Below, one piece after another: positions 45,701 through 53,920 of a stretch of 64,000 nt of DNA. Position 1 is the first letter of the stretch. Each line of letters begins with the position of its first letter. The notes beneath the pieces were generated by a model. It saw only the letters and a program-made list of their open reading frames with translations. It did no database searches and was not told where the DNA came from. The position numbers and the translations under genes are program-made. Source of the stretch: JANQFM01 sp035471925 (GTDB lineage: Bacteria > Acidobacteriota > UBA6911 > RPQK01 > DATIPO01); NCBI GenBank assembly GCA_035471925.1, contig DATIPO010000171.1:1-64000 (forward strand), in the 5' to 3' direction.

Positions 45701-45893
45701 AGCCTCGGTGTCGGGAACCATCACGGCCAACGTCGGCGGCGATGTGTGGACCTTCGATCCCAACGCCGCTCTGCAAAACAACCGCACGGTCTACTGCGTC
45801 ACAGTGACCACGGGTGTCACCGATCTGGCAGGCAACCCGCTCAACGACGGCGCAAACGACTTCACCAGCAGCTTCCGCACCAAGAAGAACTGA
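42771..45893 (+). CDS. Secreted pentahaem c-type cytochrome with two C-terminal Ig-like (Big_5) domains
   Basis: The protein has 1040 aa, with GGAGGG upstream of the ATG. A signal peptide ends near LAGPLYAQ (residue 30). Five CxxCH haem sites are seen: CSNCH 68-72, CSRCH 157-161, CEVCH 221-225, CASCH 347-351 and CQTCH 401-405. The spacing and NCHARIYDEWNGSMMSNSW resemble the cytochrome c554/NrfA-like multihaem group. Residues about 500-700 are beta-rich. Two Big_5-type Ig domains follow (STYPANGAVDTFLDTVPKAF, VDPPNGQNNVDVNANVVVTF). It probably carries electrons outside the inner membrane. It is followed by the DUF3105 fusion gene after 135 bp. Confidence 0.9.
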   Translation: MQLTRASTRLAVASLGVVALMVLAGPLYAQSGLPNRIPQPPPYNTQETQFYPHPFEADWTGVNDPGTCSNCHARIYDEWNGSMMSNSWRDPGWRGAFLLIARLTAKDGNCDTPNPPDGTVRAHINPFADGTNCTSTFDLGLSTHQTSGSGSLLDGFCSRCHMPTNYSDNVNNVIIDQPSGLEHGELDPNYDPTSDDGTGLAFATVASQLRNTVSGKQGIFCEVCHAIGETRYTPYHNYQKSGTEYFPALGTDPRGNLLPPSEADMHSVADAGSGNLGYAVGAGAYRFSPHALGHPERFGPLSANDFTGEVDPYVSDVFNISFFFQQGDFSGKHDGFQQILFDRAEFCASCHDVTNPLTIKNTEGNWVGAFPIERTYTEWRSSRYADRPGNASFDPDFKRDCQTCHMQQDFGRPGTAQTLYDLAGDPVMPLSDVTCKSGPVRPVFYSHHFIGGNAYVPQLIGADLSSQGTVQPYPELSTFSYSSEDSSSLYYNAFWENVSDRGPQTHHPRMAWDRLRNVLDLSVSGPSSASAGSNASIDISVSNTGSGHNFPTGFPEGRNAWVSVRAWDLAAGDQLEIFDSFWSRTSLGVGYLTQSSMVDPNFPGCNWVIPAGSADPFARQFKAIASLGDGCPTLDLPYATPLNLVTDANGLPIDSSGTVIDRNNPLGLPQFNDLDGDGDFYDDSYLVDWRFRPMPHADATVNLNRYSVVIPPGTVGPVAVTAAVYYQSFEAIVGKKFLGNLADTDTDFMLEPCTLDGLCDGRTPSIEPAVVEGSPPVPMEASNWLINITGVTDSTAPSASTYPANGAVDTFLDTVPKAFFSEPVTGVDETTFTLVDGGGITVPASVAQIGDGAWALFPDPIFLEGRTDYTATIAAGICDLNNNCTTQDIVWTFTTARTADQGVGDTSVPLGFPPNGGGPGGDTQGPTVTAVDPPNGQNNVDVNANVVVTFSEAVMNVNGTTFLLNQDGGAGDCSTLGASVSGTITANVGGDVWTFDPNAALQNNRTVYCVTVTTGVTDLAGNPLNDGANDFTSSFRTKKN

Positions 45894-46028
45894 GGAAGCT
45901 GCGGGCCTTAAGACGCGGAGACGAGGCGGACCAGTACCGGGAGCTTGCTCCCGACGCTCTTCCCCCCGCCTGGTCTCCGCCCTTAGTGCTCAACCTTTAG
46001 TTTTCATTTGCCCGGGGAGAAAGCCGTC

Positions 46029-48407
46029 ATGCGCCGCTTGGACGTCCTCGCCATCTTTTTCCTGTTCTTGGCCTCGGTCTCCGCCGCCTGCATGTCGGAG
46101 GACACGGTTCCTCTGGCCTACGTGGCCAGCGGCGGAAACAATCACGTTGCCGTCGTCGACCTGCAAAGCGGACGCACGCTTCGCAAGATCTATGCCGGGA
46201 CGGCGCCTTGGAAGCTCATTCACGACCAACGCCGAGAGCGGCTCTACATCCAGCACTGGTTCTCAGGGTCGACGGCCGTTCTCGACCTGCGCGATCACAG
46301 GGTCATCCGAGTCCTGCCTCATCGCGGTCCGGGTCTGCTCGACGCCGGGGGCAAGCATTTTCTGACTTTGAGCTGGCCGGACTCGGCGCTTCACACACTG
46401 GACGGCGACAGCCTGCAATCCTTGGGGCAGCAGGTGACGGAGGTCAGCCGAGCCTACGCCTTGGCTCTCGATTCCAGCGGCGACAAGCTTTGGATGGCCC
46501 AATTCGATCCCATGGCTGAAGGACCTCGCCAACGTTACGCTTACCTGGTTTCCTATTCCCTGGATCAGCGGCGGGACTCCAGGGATTCGCCGGGTTCTCA
46601 GCCCACCGGGCGCAGTCCCGTCGACATCGTTCCCGTCGAGGGGCACCCTTTCCTGCTCACGGCCGACCGCGGCACCAACGGCCTCAGCTTGATCAACCGC
46701 TTGGGCGACGGACGCGCCGTCCCCGCTTGCCGTGCGCCTCAAAAGGTGGTTCTTTCTCCCGACCAGACCCGCATGGCCGTGCTCTGCTGGGACCGGGGCG
46801 AGACGCGGTTCAGCGAGATCGTCAGCTATCGCACCGATTTCACAACCCGCCCCTGGCCCACAATCGCCCAAGAAAAGACCCGCCGTCTGCAAGCTGGTCT
46901 GTCCCGGGGCCGCTTCAGCCCGGACGGGCAGCGTCTCTACCTTCTCGACGAACCCGGCGGACGCCTGCTGGAGATCGACCCGCATGGCTTGCAGACGCTG
47001 CGGGAACTACCTGTCGGCGACGCACCCCGAGACTTCGTCATCATTTCCACGCCCCTTTCCCGACGTGATCGGCTTGCGACAGATGCTGAGGCGGTCCGTC
47101 CAATGCTTCGGCAGGCTCTTCGCGCCGTGCTGGAATCCGGGCAGAGCTTCCGCGACCTGACTTGGACCGAAACCGTCCGGGTTATGAAGGAAGATGCGCC
47201 TAGTGAGTCAGACACGGATGGAAACGAGGCCGGTGAAGCGGAAGCTCCCATGGAGCCGGAGGCCGGCGAAGCCCTCGCAAGCGAGGGGGACCGCTCCCTG
47301 AGCCGCGAAGGACCGGCGGTCGATGGTGGCGGAGAAGTAGTGGAAGAATACACGTTGCAGATCTCTCTGCGGGCTCCCGACCGCCTGCGCAGCAAATCCG
47401 ACGAAGTCCTCCGGCTTGGTGCCGGAGGCTGGAGCATGGCTGTCGGCGAGCAAGGACGGTTTTGGACGACGCCGCGTCAGGAACTGGCCTGGCTCATCCC
47501 CTCCTTGCCCAATTTTCCACTGCAAGAAGCCGTGCGCCAACTGGCTGGAGATGTGTCCGGCAGCCCCTTCCTGCGCGGCGGACTGGCTGTCGACTTGGTC
47601 ACCCGCCTGGAAGAAGACGGCCGCGACTTCTACCTCATCGGCGCCCTCCGCGCCGACCAGCCCGGCAGCCAGCTCTGGATCGACGCCCAAAGCGGATATC
47701 CCGCCAAGCTGGTCGAGCAGTTTCCCCTCTACCGGCCTTCCGGCCACGGCGCCGAGTCCTTCAGCGGACTGGCGGAAACCCGCTATTTTGACTGGAAGCG
47801 CCACGACAGCGGCGTCTACCTGCCTCGCCGTCTGCAACGCTTTTCGGCCGGACGCTTGCAGGAGGTTGAAATCAGCGGCATCGCAGTCAATTCCGGGCTG
47901 CCGTCGCGCGGCGTCGATCTCACGGCCTTGGGCGGCATCAAGGCCACACCTGAGTTGATCGCCCCGGCCAGGCCTGATCCCGTCCCCGATCGACCCGGAC
48001 TGGCCTACCCGATCCTGGACGCGCCGGGTTATCTCCACCATCCCAGAGCGCCCCACATTCCCTACAACAGCAACCCGCCTACCTCCGGCCCCCGTCTGTC
48101 GGGGCTGGCGGAATGGGGCCCACACCCCATTCCCGTTCCGCTGGAGCTTCAGGTCCACAACCTGGAACACGGCGGAATCCTCATCCAATACAACTGCCCG
48201 CAAGGCTGCGCCGAATTGGTCGCCCGCCTGGAAAGTTTCATCGAGGACCGGGACCGCGTCCTTCTGGCCCCCTATCCGCTGATGGATTCCCGCCTGGCTC
48301 TCACGGCTTGGGGCCGCCTCCTGCGACTTGAGTCTTTCGACGCCCCCCGCATGGAGGCTTTCATCCAAGCCTACTCCGGCAAAGACCACCACGTGGAGAG
48401 CCCCTGA
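46029..48407 (+). CDS. Propeller, LolA-like and DUF3105 three-domain secreted protein
   Basis: The product is 792 aa from the ATG at 46029 (GGGGAG upstream). A signal segment (LAIFFLFLASVSAAC) could give a lipid-anchored Cys, although the -3 residue is not typical. Residues about 25-330 are a YVTN-type propeller (PLAYVASGGNNHVAVVDLQ, then FSPDGQRLYLLDEPGGRLLE). Residues about 360-640 resemble an outer-membrane lipoprotein-carrier (LolA/MucB) fold (EEYTLQISLRAPDRLRSKSD, LWIDAQSGYPAKLVEQ). The C-terminus is DUF3105: IPYNSNPPTSGP, AEWG, then VHNLEHGGILIQYNCPQGC. It lies downstream of the cytochrome on the same strand, which suggests a shared redox or export role. Confidence 0.8.
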   Translation: MRRLDVLAIFFLFLASVSAACMSEDTVPLAYVASGGNNHVAVVDLQSGRTLRKIYAGTAPWKLIHDQRRERLYIQHWFSGSTAVLDLRDHRVIRVLPHRGPGLLDAGGKHFLTLSWPDSALHTLDGDSLQSLGQQVTEVSRAYALALDSSGDKLWMAQFDPMAEGPRQRYAYLVSYSLDQRRDSRDSPGSQPTGRSPVDIVPVEGHPFLLTADRGTNGLSLINRLGDGRAVPACRAPQKVVLSPDQTRMAVLCWDRGETRFSEIVSYRTDFTTRPWPTIAQEKTRRLQAGLSRGRFSPDGQRLYLLDEPGGRLLEIDPHGLQTLRELPVGDAPRDFVIISTPLSRRDRLATDAEAVRPMLRQALRAVLESGQSFRDLTWTETVRVMKEDAPSESDTDGNEAGEAEAPMEPEAGEALASEGDRSLSREGPAVDGGGEVVEEYTLQISLRAPDRLRSKSDEVLRLGAGGWSMAVGEQGRFWTTPRQELAWLIPSLPNFPLQEAVRQLAGDVSGSPFLRGGLAVDLVTRLEEDGRDFYLIGALRADQPGSQLWIDAQSGYPAKLVEQFPLYRPSGHGAESFSGLAETRYFDWKRHDSGVYLPRRLQRFSAGRLQEVEISGIAVNSGLPSRGVDLTALGGIKATPELIAPARPDPVPDRPGLAYPILDAPGYLHHPRAPHIPYNSNPPTSGPRLSGLAEWGPHPIPVPLELQVHNLEHGGILIQYNCPQGCAELVARLESFIEDRDRVLLAPYPLMDSRLALTAWGRLLRLESFDAPRMEAFIQAYSGKDHHVESP

Positions 48408-48611
48408 TTTCCCGGGGAGTCTCAAGATCGCGATGAAACCGCAGGGTCTGAAAGCGTGGCCAGCAATTCGTTCCGGGCGCAGTCGATTCTAGTCTTCCTC
48501 CACTGCACCGAACGGTGAATGCATTTTTCGACCCGTGGTGAGGAAATCTGGAATGCGGCGCGCCGATGGGGCGGCAAGCGGGATCGGAGCGATGACTCGA
48601 CTCCCGCCATC

Positions 48612-49490
48612 TCACTCGGGGGTGAGGTGGTTGTAGATGGTGCGGGTGAGCTTGGCGATCAGTGCGGCCGACTCGTCGCTCTCCTCGATTCCGCGGGTCA
48701 GGATGACCAGCACGAAGGGCCGCGGACCATAGACAATGGCGGCATCATGGTGAATGCGGGTGATCTCGCCCGTCTTGTTGGCCACTTCGACGCCTTCGGG
48801 GACGCCTGCCGGGATAGCGTCCACAAACTTCTGCTGCTTGAGGATCTCGATCATTTCACGGCTGGCCTCGCGCCTGACCGCCTTCTCTTGGGCGATCGCT
48901 TCCATGAGGACAAAGAGTCCGCGGGCGTCGGTGGTGTTGCTGAGCCCCTTCTCGTAGGCCTTGATGTCCTCCAGCGGACGGATGACCTGCATGCCGTCCG
49001 CCCCCATTTTCTCGACTGTGGACTGGATGTTTTCTACCCCCAGGTGCTCGATCAGCAAATTGGTGGCGAGATTGCTGCTGACGGTGATCATCTGAAGGCA
49101 CAGCTCGGCGAACGACAGCGTCTCACCCAAGTGCTCGTAGACGGCTTGGTCGGCCTCTTCACCTACCGAGAAGGGCGAACCGTCCACCAGGCTGGAAAAC
49201 TCGTTCTTGACCTCGATCCGATCGCCCAGACTGAGGTTGCCGAGGTTGGATTGACGGTAGAGCTCGATCATCACCGGCACCTTCATGGTGCTGGCGGCGT
49301 GGAAGCGCTTGCGGTCGTCGATGAAGAGCTCCTCGTTTCCGTCCAGGGTGCGCAGCGCGAGGCCCACTTCGGCTCCGCTTTCTTCAATGATCGAGCGTAC
49401 CTTGGCGTCAAGATCGCCCGCCTCCTGGGCAGGAGCGGCGCCCCAATTGAGTCCTAACATCAAAGCCATCAGACAAGCCATAGACAGCAT
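48612..49490 (-). CDS. Class A beta-lactamase-fold serine hydrolase
   Basis: The product is 292 aa with a signal peptide (LSMACLMALMLGLNWGAAPAQ) and GAGGAG upstream. The active-site motifs are present: S67-TM-K70 (SxxK), S138-S139-N140 (in place of SDN) and K238-T239-G240. The omega-loop general base is not certain; E173 in RPLED is a candidate. The fold extends from a polar stretch to the KTG strand and a C-terminal helix. It could be a true beta-lactamase or a related D-amino-acid-targeting enzyme; motifs alone do not establish resistance. Confidence 0.85.
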   Translation of the reverse strand: MLSMACLMALMLGLNWGAAPAQEAGDLDAKVRSIIEESGAEVGLALRTLDGNEELFIDDRKRFHAASTMKVPVMIELYRQSNLGNLSLGDRIEVKNEFSSLVDGSPFSVGEEADQAVYEHLGETLSFAELCLQMITVSSNLATNLLIEHLGVENIQSTVEKMGADGMQVIRPLEDIKAYEKGLSNTTDARGLFVLMEAIAQEKAVRREASREMIEILKQQKFVDAIPAGVPEGVEVANKTGEITRIHHDAAIVYGPRPFVLVILTRGIEESDESAALIAKLTRTIYNHLTPE

Positions 49491-49603
49491 GAAATCATCT
49501 CCTCTTTAGCAAGATTTGCACGCATAACACCTGGGTATTGTATAGACGTCCACCGCCTATGTTAACCGACGCCCTTAAAGGATGCCTAAAAGGCTCAGCA
49601 GAA
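49491..49603. other. Short gap upstream of the beta-lactamase-like gene
   Basis: This is the likely promoter region of the minus-strand hydrolase. No clear -35/-10 was identified. Confidence 0.4.
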
Positions 49604-49778
49604 TGGGGAGGCAGAGCGTGCCCTGACAACCGTTATTCCACCCCTTTGGGGTTTGTGGGGTGTAGCTTTCGGTACCCAGGGTGCCGCTACGCCGTTTACG
49701 GCTCCGCTTTACCCTGGGCTAGCCTATGGCTCGCCTTCAGCGAGCCCGGACTCGCCCTCGAACGGTCAGTCCTCCCCA
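49604..49778. repeat. Palindromic intergenic element (REP/MITE-like)
   Basis: The ends are inverted: TGGGGAGG at 49604 against CCTCCCCA at 49771-49778, with CTGAC(AA)CCGTT against AACGGTCAG just inside. The interior holds nested palindromes: CCCAGGGT with ACCCTGGG, GCCGT-TT-ACGGC, and GGCTCGC-cttca-GCGAGCC. There is no coding frame. The style matches dispersed palindromic repeats that I recall from related phyla. Only one copy is in this window. Confidence 0.65.
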
Positions 49779-49793
49779 GCCGTTGCGAAGTTA

Positions 49794-49917
49794 GAGGGAA
49801 GCAGGGAAGCAGGGGGCAGGGAAGCAGGGAGCAGGGAAGCAGGAAGCAGGGAGCAGGGAAGGAGGGGGGAGGAGGAAGCTGGAAGCTGGGAAGCAGGGGA
49901 GGAGGGGGGAGGAGGAG
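49794..49917 (+). repeat. G-rich low-complexity tract of GGGAAGCA/GGGAGCA units
   Basis: About 124 bp are built from short GGGAAGCA, GGGAGCA and GGAGGGGGGA units with runs of 3-6 G at close spacing. It abuts the palindromic element and ends 40 bp before the rlmD stop. The G-runs could form quadruplexes on the plus strand. No conserved spacers are present, so it is not CRISPR. Confidence 0.85.
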
Positions 49918-49956
49918 CCGAGCAAGGGCGGAGGGGCGCTTTGAAGAGAGTCGGGC

Positions 49957-51360
49957 TCAGGCGTTTAGTTGGAGGGCCACCACGTTTTCGATGTGGTAGG
50001 TGTGGGGGAACATGTCGACGGGGCGGACGGCTTTGACGGCGTAGCGCTCACTGAGAATCTTCAAGTCGCGGGCTTGAGTGGCGGGATTGCAACTGATGTA
50101 GACGACCCGCGGGATGTTGGAACCCAGCAGGGCTTGGGTCACGTCTTTGTGCAATCCTACCCGGGGCGGATCGAGCACGGCCAGGGAAGGCAATCCGAGC
50201 TGGCCGGTGACGGCCGGCTGCAGGACCTCGGTGGCATCCATGGCCAGGAAGCGGCAATTGTCCACTCCGTTGTCGGCGGCGTTGCGGGCGGCATCCTCGA
50301 TGGCCCGTTGATGCAGATCGAATCCCACCACCTCTTGGGCCCTGTCGGACAGGAAAAGCGAGATGGCTCCCACGCCGCAGTAAATGTCGAAGATCTTCTC
50401 GTCCCCTTTCAGTTCGGCCAGTTCCCGCGCCACTTCGAAGAGTTGCTCGGCCTGCAGGCTGTTGGGTTGGAAGAAAGTCGTGGGGGCGATGCGGAAAGTA
50501 TGCCCGCCCAGCTTCTCCTGGATGAAGCCTTTTCCGTGAAAGACGGCTTCTTCTCCTGAGGCCACGGGCGACCGGCCTTCGTTGACGCTGTTGACGAAAG
50601 TCGTCACGTCGTCGGGAAAGCGCTCCAAGAGGGCCTGGCAGAGTTCTTCCATGCGTTCGGGCTCAGCCCGTTTGGTGACCAAGTTGACCAGCCGCTGGCC
50701 CGTCTGCTTGCCCTCGCGGATCACCAGGTTGCGCAAGAATCCTTCATGGTTGCGGGGATCGTAGGCGCTCCATCCGCGCGCTTTGGCGAAGTCGCGCACG
50801 AAGTTGACGATCTGGGCGCTGGCCTGGCTTTGCAGATGGCACTCGTGAAGGTCGAGGATGCGGTCAAAACGCTTGGGGATGTGCAGTCCCAGGGCAAAGT
50901 CGCGGTCAAAGTCCTGGCCGCTTTCGATTTCCTCCTTGGTCAGCCAGCGGCTGTTGCCGAAGCTGAACTCCATCTTGTTCCGGTAGTGGAATGGGTCGGG
51001 CGAGGCCAGGGTGGGCTCCACCTGTGGATCCTCGATTGCGCCGATGCGCTGAAGCAAATCAATCACTTGCAGGCGTTTAGAATCTAGCTGGCCCTGGTAC
51101 TCGTAGCTTTGCCAAGTGCATCCTCCGCACACTCCGAAGTAGCGGCAGCGGGCCTCGATGCGGTGGGGAGACGGTTCCAGGATTTCCTCAACCACGGCTT
51201 CGGCATGGCGCTTCTTCTTGCGGATCACCAAGGCCCTGATGCGGTCGCCGGGAACCGCGTTGCGGACGAAGACCACCATTCCCTCATGACGGGCTACCGA
51301 AGATCCTTCGAAGGCCGCCGACTCGATGGTCAGTTCCAATCTCTGCCCTTTCTTGACCAT
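49957..51360 (-). CDS. rlmD: 23S rRNA (uracil-5-)-methyltransferase, RlmD/RumA family
   Basis: The protein has 467 aa. A TRAM domain opens it (LELTIESAAFEGSSVARHEG). A Cys cluster for a 4Fe-4S centre follows (CRYFGVCGGCTW). The SAM-binding core has FDIYCGVGAISLFL, VVGFDLHQRAIED and LAVLDPPRVG, and the catalytic Cys lies in VVYISCNPATQARDL. The enzyme makes 5-methyluridine in 23S rRNA; the RlmCD/RlmD/RumA specificity cannot be set from sequence alone. The ribosome site is weak. Confidence 0.92.
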   Translation of the reverse strand: MVKKGQRLELTIESAAFEGSSVARHEGMVVFVRNAVPGDRIRALVIRKKKRHAEAVVEEILEPSPHRIEARCRYFGVCGGCTWQSYEYQGQLDSKRLQVIDLLQRIGAIEDPQVEPTLASPDPFHYRNKMEFSFGNSRWLTKEEIESGQDFDRDFALGLHIPKRFDRILDLHECHLQSQASAQIVNFVRDFAKARGWSAYDPRNHEGFLRNLVIREGKQTGQRLVNLVTKRAEPERMEELCQALLERFPDDVTTFVNSVNEGRSPVASGEEAVFHGKGFIQEKLGGHTFRIAPTTFFQPNSLQAEQLFEVARELAELKGDEKIFDIYCGVGAISLFLSDRAQEVVGFDLHQRAIEDAARNAADNGVDNCRFLAMDATEVLQPAVTGQLGLPSLAVLDPPRVGLHKDVTQALLGSNIPRVVYISCNPATQARDLKILSERYAVKAVRPVDMFPHTYHIENVVALQLNA

Positions 51361-51473
51361 AGCGGTCGATCATAGCAGAGGCCGGCTTGAGGGCGCTCGG
51401 TCGGGGCTGGCGCAGATGATATGATGGCTCCTTAAAGAGCATCCAGCCCCAATTGAACGAGGAGAACAATATT

Positions 51474-52652
51474 ATGCCTGTCATGGAAGCCGCCGGAAAA
51501 CCCGTTCCGCTGACCGTCTTCAGCGAAGAGGAAGAGCTTTTTCGCGAAACCGTGGCCGATTTCGCCAAGTCGAACCTCAAACCCCATGTCGAGGAGATGG
51601 ATCAGGAGGCTAAGTTCCGTCCCGAAATCATCCAGGAGTTCTTCGAGCTGGGCTTGATGGGAATCGAGGTTCCCGAGGAATTCGGCGGAGCTGCGACCAG
51701 CTTCTTCATGTCCATCTTGGCGGTCGAGGAAATCAGCGCCGTCGACCCCTCGGCGGGCGTGATCGTGGACGTCCAGAACACCTTGGTCAACAATGCCCTG
51801 CTGCGTTGGGCCAGCGATGATCAGAAGTCCCGCTACTTGCCCAAGATGGCCGCCGAGTGGGTGGGCGCCTACGCTCTGTCGGAAGCTGGCTCCGGTTCGG
51901 ATGCCTTTAAGATGACCTGCCGCGCATCAGCCGATGGCGACGGCTGGGTCCTCAACGGACAGAAGCTGTGGATCACCAATGCCTTGGAAGCCGACCTCTT
52001 CATCGTCTTTGCCCAGACCGATCCTGAGAAGGGTTACAAGGGCATCACGGCCTTTCTGGTGGAAAAGGGCATGGACGGCTTTTCGGTGGGCAAGAAGGAG
52101 GACAAGCTGGGCATCCGCGCCTCCTCCACCTGCGAGATCGTCTTAGAGGACTGCAAGGTGTCGGGCGACAACGTCCTGGGCCCGGTGGGGAAGGGATACA
52201 AAATCGCCATCGAGACGCTCAACGAAGGACGCATCGGCATCGGTGCCCAAATGATCGGCCTGGCCCGGGGGGCTCTGGAATGCGCCCTCGATTATTCCCA
52301 GGAACGCGAGGCCTTCGGACGCAAGATCGCCGAATTCCAGGGCGTCCACTTCCCCTTGGCCGAAGCCGCGGCCGAGCTTGAAGCAGCCCGTCTGATGGTC
52401 TACAATTGCGCTCGCCTCAAAGACGCCGGCCAGCCCTTTGTGAAAGAAGCCGCCATGTGCAAGTACTTCACATCCCAGGTTGCCGAAAGGGTCGCATCCA
52501 CGGCCCTGGAGACCTACGGCGGCTATGGCTACACCAAGGACTACCCGGTGGAGAAATACTTCCGCGACGCCAAGATCGGCACGATCTACGAGGGCACCTC
52601 CAACATGCAGTTGGCCACCATCGCCAAGCTGGTTCTGGCTGAGCGGAGATGA
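51474..52652 (+). CDS. Acyl-CoA dehydrogenase (short/medium chain type)
   Basis: The product is 392 aa from the ATG at 51474 (GAGGAG 8 nt upstream). The FAD and substrate motifs are present: YALSEAGSGSDAFKMTC, WITNALEADLFIVFAQTD, GALECALDYSQEREAFGRKI. The C-terminal TYGGYGYTKDYPVEKYFRDA is followed by IYEGTSNMQ, which carries the catalytic Glu. It oxidises acyl-CoA at the alpha-beta position; chain length is uncertain, with butyryl-CoA most likely. It overlaps mutY by 4 bp (ATGA), so the two are coupled. Confidence 0.94.
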   Translation: MPVMEAAGKPVPLTVFSEEEELFRETVADFAKSNLKPHVEEMDQEAKFRPEIIQEFFELGLMGIEVPEEFGGAATSFFMSILAVEEISAVDPSAGVIVDVQNTLVNNALLRWASDDQKSRYLPKMAAEWVGAYALSEAGSGSDAFKMTCRASADGDGWVLNGQKLWITNALEADLFIVFAQTDPEKGYKGITAFLVEKGMDGFSVGKKEDKLGIRASSTCEIVLEDCKVSGDNVLGPVGKGYKIAIETLNEGRIGIGAQMIGLARGALECALDYSQEREAFGRKIAEFQGVHFPLAEAAAELEAARLMVYNCARLKDAGQPFVKEAAMCKYFTSQVAERVASTALETYGGYGYTKDYPVEKYFRDAKIGTIYEGTSNMQLATIAKLVLAERR

Positions 52653-53842
52653 CCTCGGTCGAGCTCAAGGCCGAGTTGGCGCCTCCGCTGCTCGACTGGT
52701 ACCCAAAGGCGCGCCGGGACCTCCCTTGGCGCGCCAATCCCGATCCTTACTGGGTGTGGTTGTCGGAGATCATGCTGCAGCAGACCCAGATCAAGACGGC
52801 TCTGCCTTACTTCGAACGCTTTCTTGAGGCCTTTCCCGACATTCAATCGCTGGCCTCAGCCGACATTAACCGCGTGCTCTCACTATGGTCGGGACTGGGC
52901 TACTACCGCCGGGCGCGCAACCTCCACAAGGCGGCCGGCGTCATTTGCCAGAAACACGGCGGACGCTTTCCCCGCAGCCATCAAGAGGTGCTGGCTCTGC
53001 CCGGCATCGGGCGCTACACCGCCGGCGCCATTTGTTCCATCGCCTTCAATCAGCCGCACCCGATCGTGGATGGAAACGTCCGCCGGGTCATGGCCCGCTA
53101 CCTGGCCATCGAGGAAGAACTCAAGGGCAAGGCGCTAGAGGACCTGTGGGACCGCCTGCAAGAGTGCGTGGAAGCGCGCCAGGTGGCCCCCCGCGTCTCC
53201 TATTTCAACCAGGCCCTGATGGAACTGGGCGCGCTGGTGTGCACCCCCCGCTCGCCCGATTGTCCCAACTGCCCCCTGCAGGCCTCATGCCGGGGGTACG
53301 CCCGGGGGCTGGTTGAGGAACTTCCCGTCAAGTCCAAACGCCGCGAAGTTGAGGAATTCCATTTCCTGGTAGCTGTGGCCCGGCGGCGAGGGAAATTCCT
53401 CCTCCACCGCGACGACGAGGCCCCCTTCCTCAAAGGCTTCTGGGAGTTCCCCCGTGTTGCCTTGCCCCGTGGTCGGCGGACGTCCGACCCGGCAAGGGCC
53501 CAAGAGGGCGGCCCCTCCTCAACCCAGCGTCCCGCAGCCAATAAGCGATCCTTGACGAGTGACGCCGGCGCCGTCGGCCAGTCCTTGACCAACCCGGCTA
53601 GTGTGGATGGCGATCTTTCCCTCTTCGACGACCAGCACAACCTGCGCCTGGAGCGAATCGGCATGCTGACTCCGGTCCGCCACCAAATCACCTTCCGCAA
53701 GCTGCACTTTCACCCCCTGGCCGTGCGCTTGCGCGGCCCGCTCCCCGAGGGGCGCTACGCCTGGGCCCGCCTCAACGAACCCGACTACCCGGTCCCCGCC
53801 TACGTCACCAAAATAGAATCCGCCGCCCGCCTGCTCTTCTGA
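52649..53842 (+). CDS. mutY: A/G-specific adenine glycosylase MutY
   Basis: The protein has 397 aa. The HhH-GPD core has DLPWRANPDPYWVWLSEIML, the catalytic Asp in PIVDGNVRRVMARY, and the GIGRYTAGAICSIAFNQ helix-hairpin-helix. The 4Fe-4S cluster is in CTPRSPDCPNCPLQASC. The C-terminal NUDIX-like domain is interrupted by a polar low-complexity insert near residues 275-325 (Pro/Ser/Thr/Ala-rich, hydrophilic). It removes adenine mispaired with 8-oxoguanine. It is coupled to the acyl-CoA dehydrogenase, with no functional link apparent. Confidence 0.93.
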   Translation: MTSVELKAELAPPLLDWYPKARRDLPWRANPDPYWVWLSEIMLQQTQIKTALPYFERFLEAFPDIQSLASADINRVLSLWSGLGYYRRARNLHKAAGVICQKHGGRFPRSHQEVLALPGIGRYTAGAICSIAFNQPHPIVDGNVRRVMARYLAIEEELKGKALEDLWDRLQECVEARQVAPRVSYFNQALMELGALVCTPRSPDCPNCPLQASCRGYARGLVEELPVKSKRREVEEFHFLVAVARRRGKFLLHRDDEAPFLKGFWEFPRVALPRGRRTSDPARAQEGGPSSTQRPAANKRSLTSDAGAVGQSLTNPASVDGDLSLFDDQHNLRLERIGMLTPVRHQITFRKLHFHPLAVRLRGPLPEGRYAWARLNEPDYPVPAYVTKIESAARLLF

Positions 53843-53905
53843 TCCCCTATGGGGAGCGTTGCCCCAGGCAAGGGAAGGAAATGGAACAAAGGGAGCCGCT
53901 GCCAG

Positions 53906-53911
53906 TATAAT
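53906..53911 (+). promoter_or_regulatory. Consensus -10 box just upstream of the esterase start
   Basis: TATAAT lies 9 nt before the ATG at 53921. A start 6-7 nt past it would leave 3-4 nt of leader, so the transcript may be near-leaderless. The -35 (GGAACA at 53883) is weak. Confidence 0.5.
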
Positions 53912-53920
53912 CCGTCAGTG

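Noticed and set aside
48612..49490. Claim that this is an antibiotic-resistance gene
   Set aside because: The motifs show the fold but not substrate; the SSN motif and unclear general base argue for caution.
49794..49917. CRISPR array
   Set aside because: Units are 7-10 bp and vary without constant repeats or spacers of 30-40 bp; no cas genes are present.
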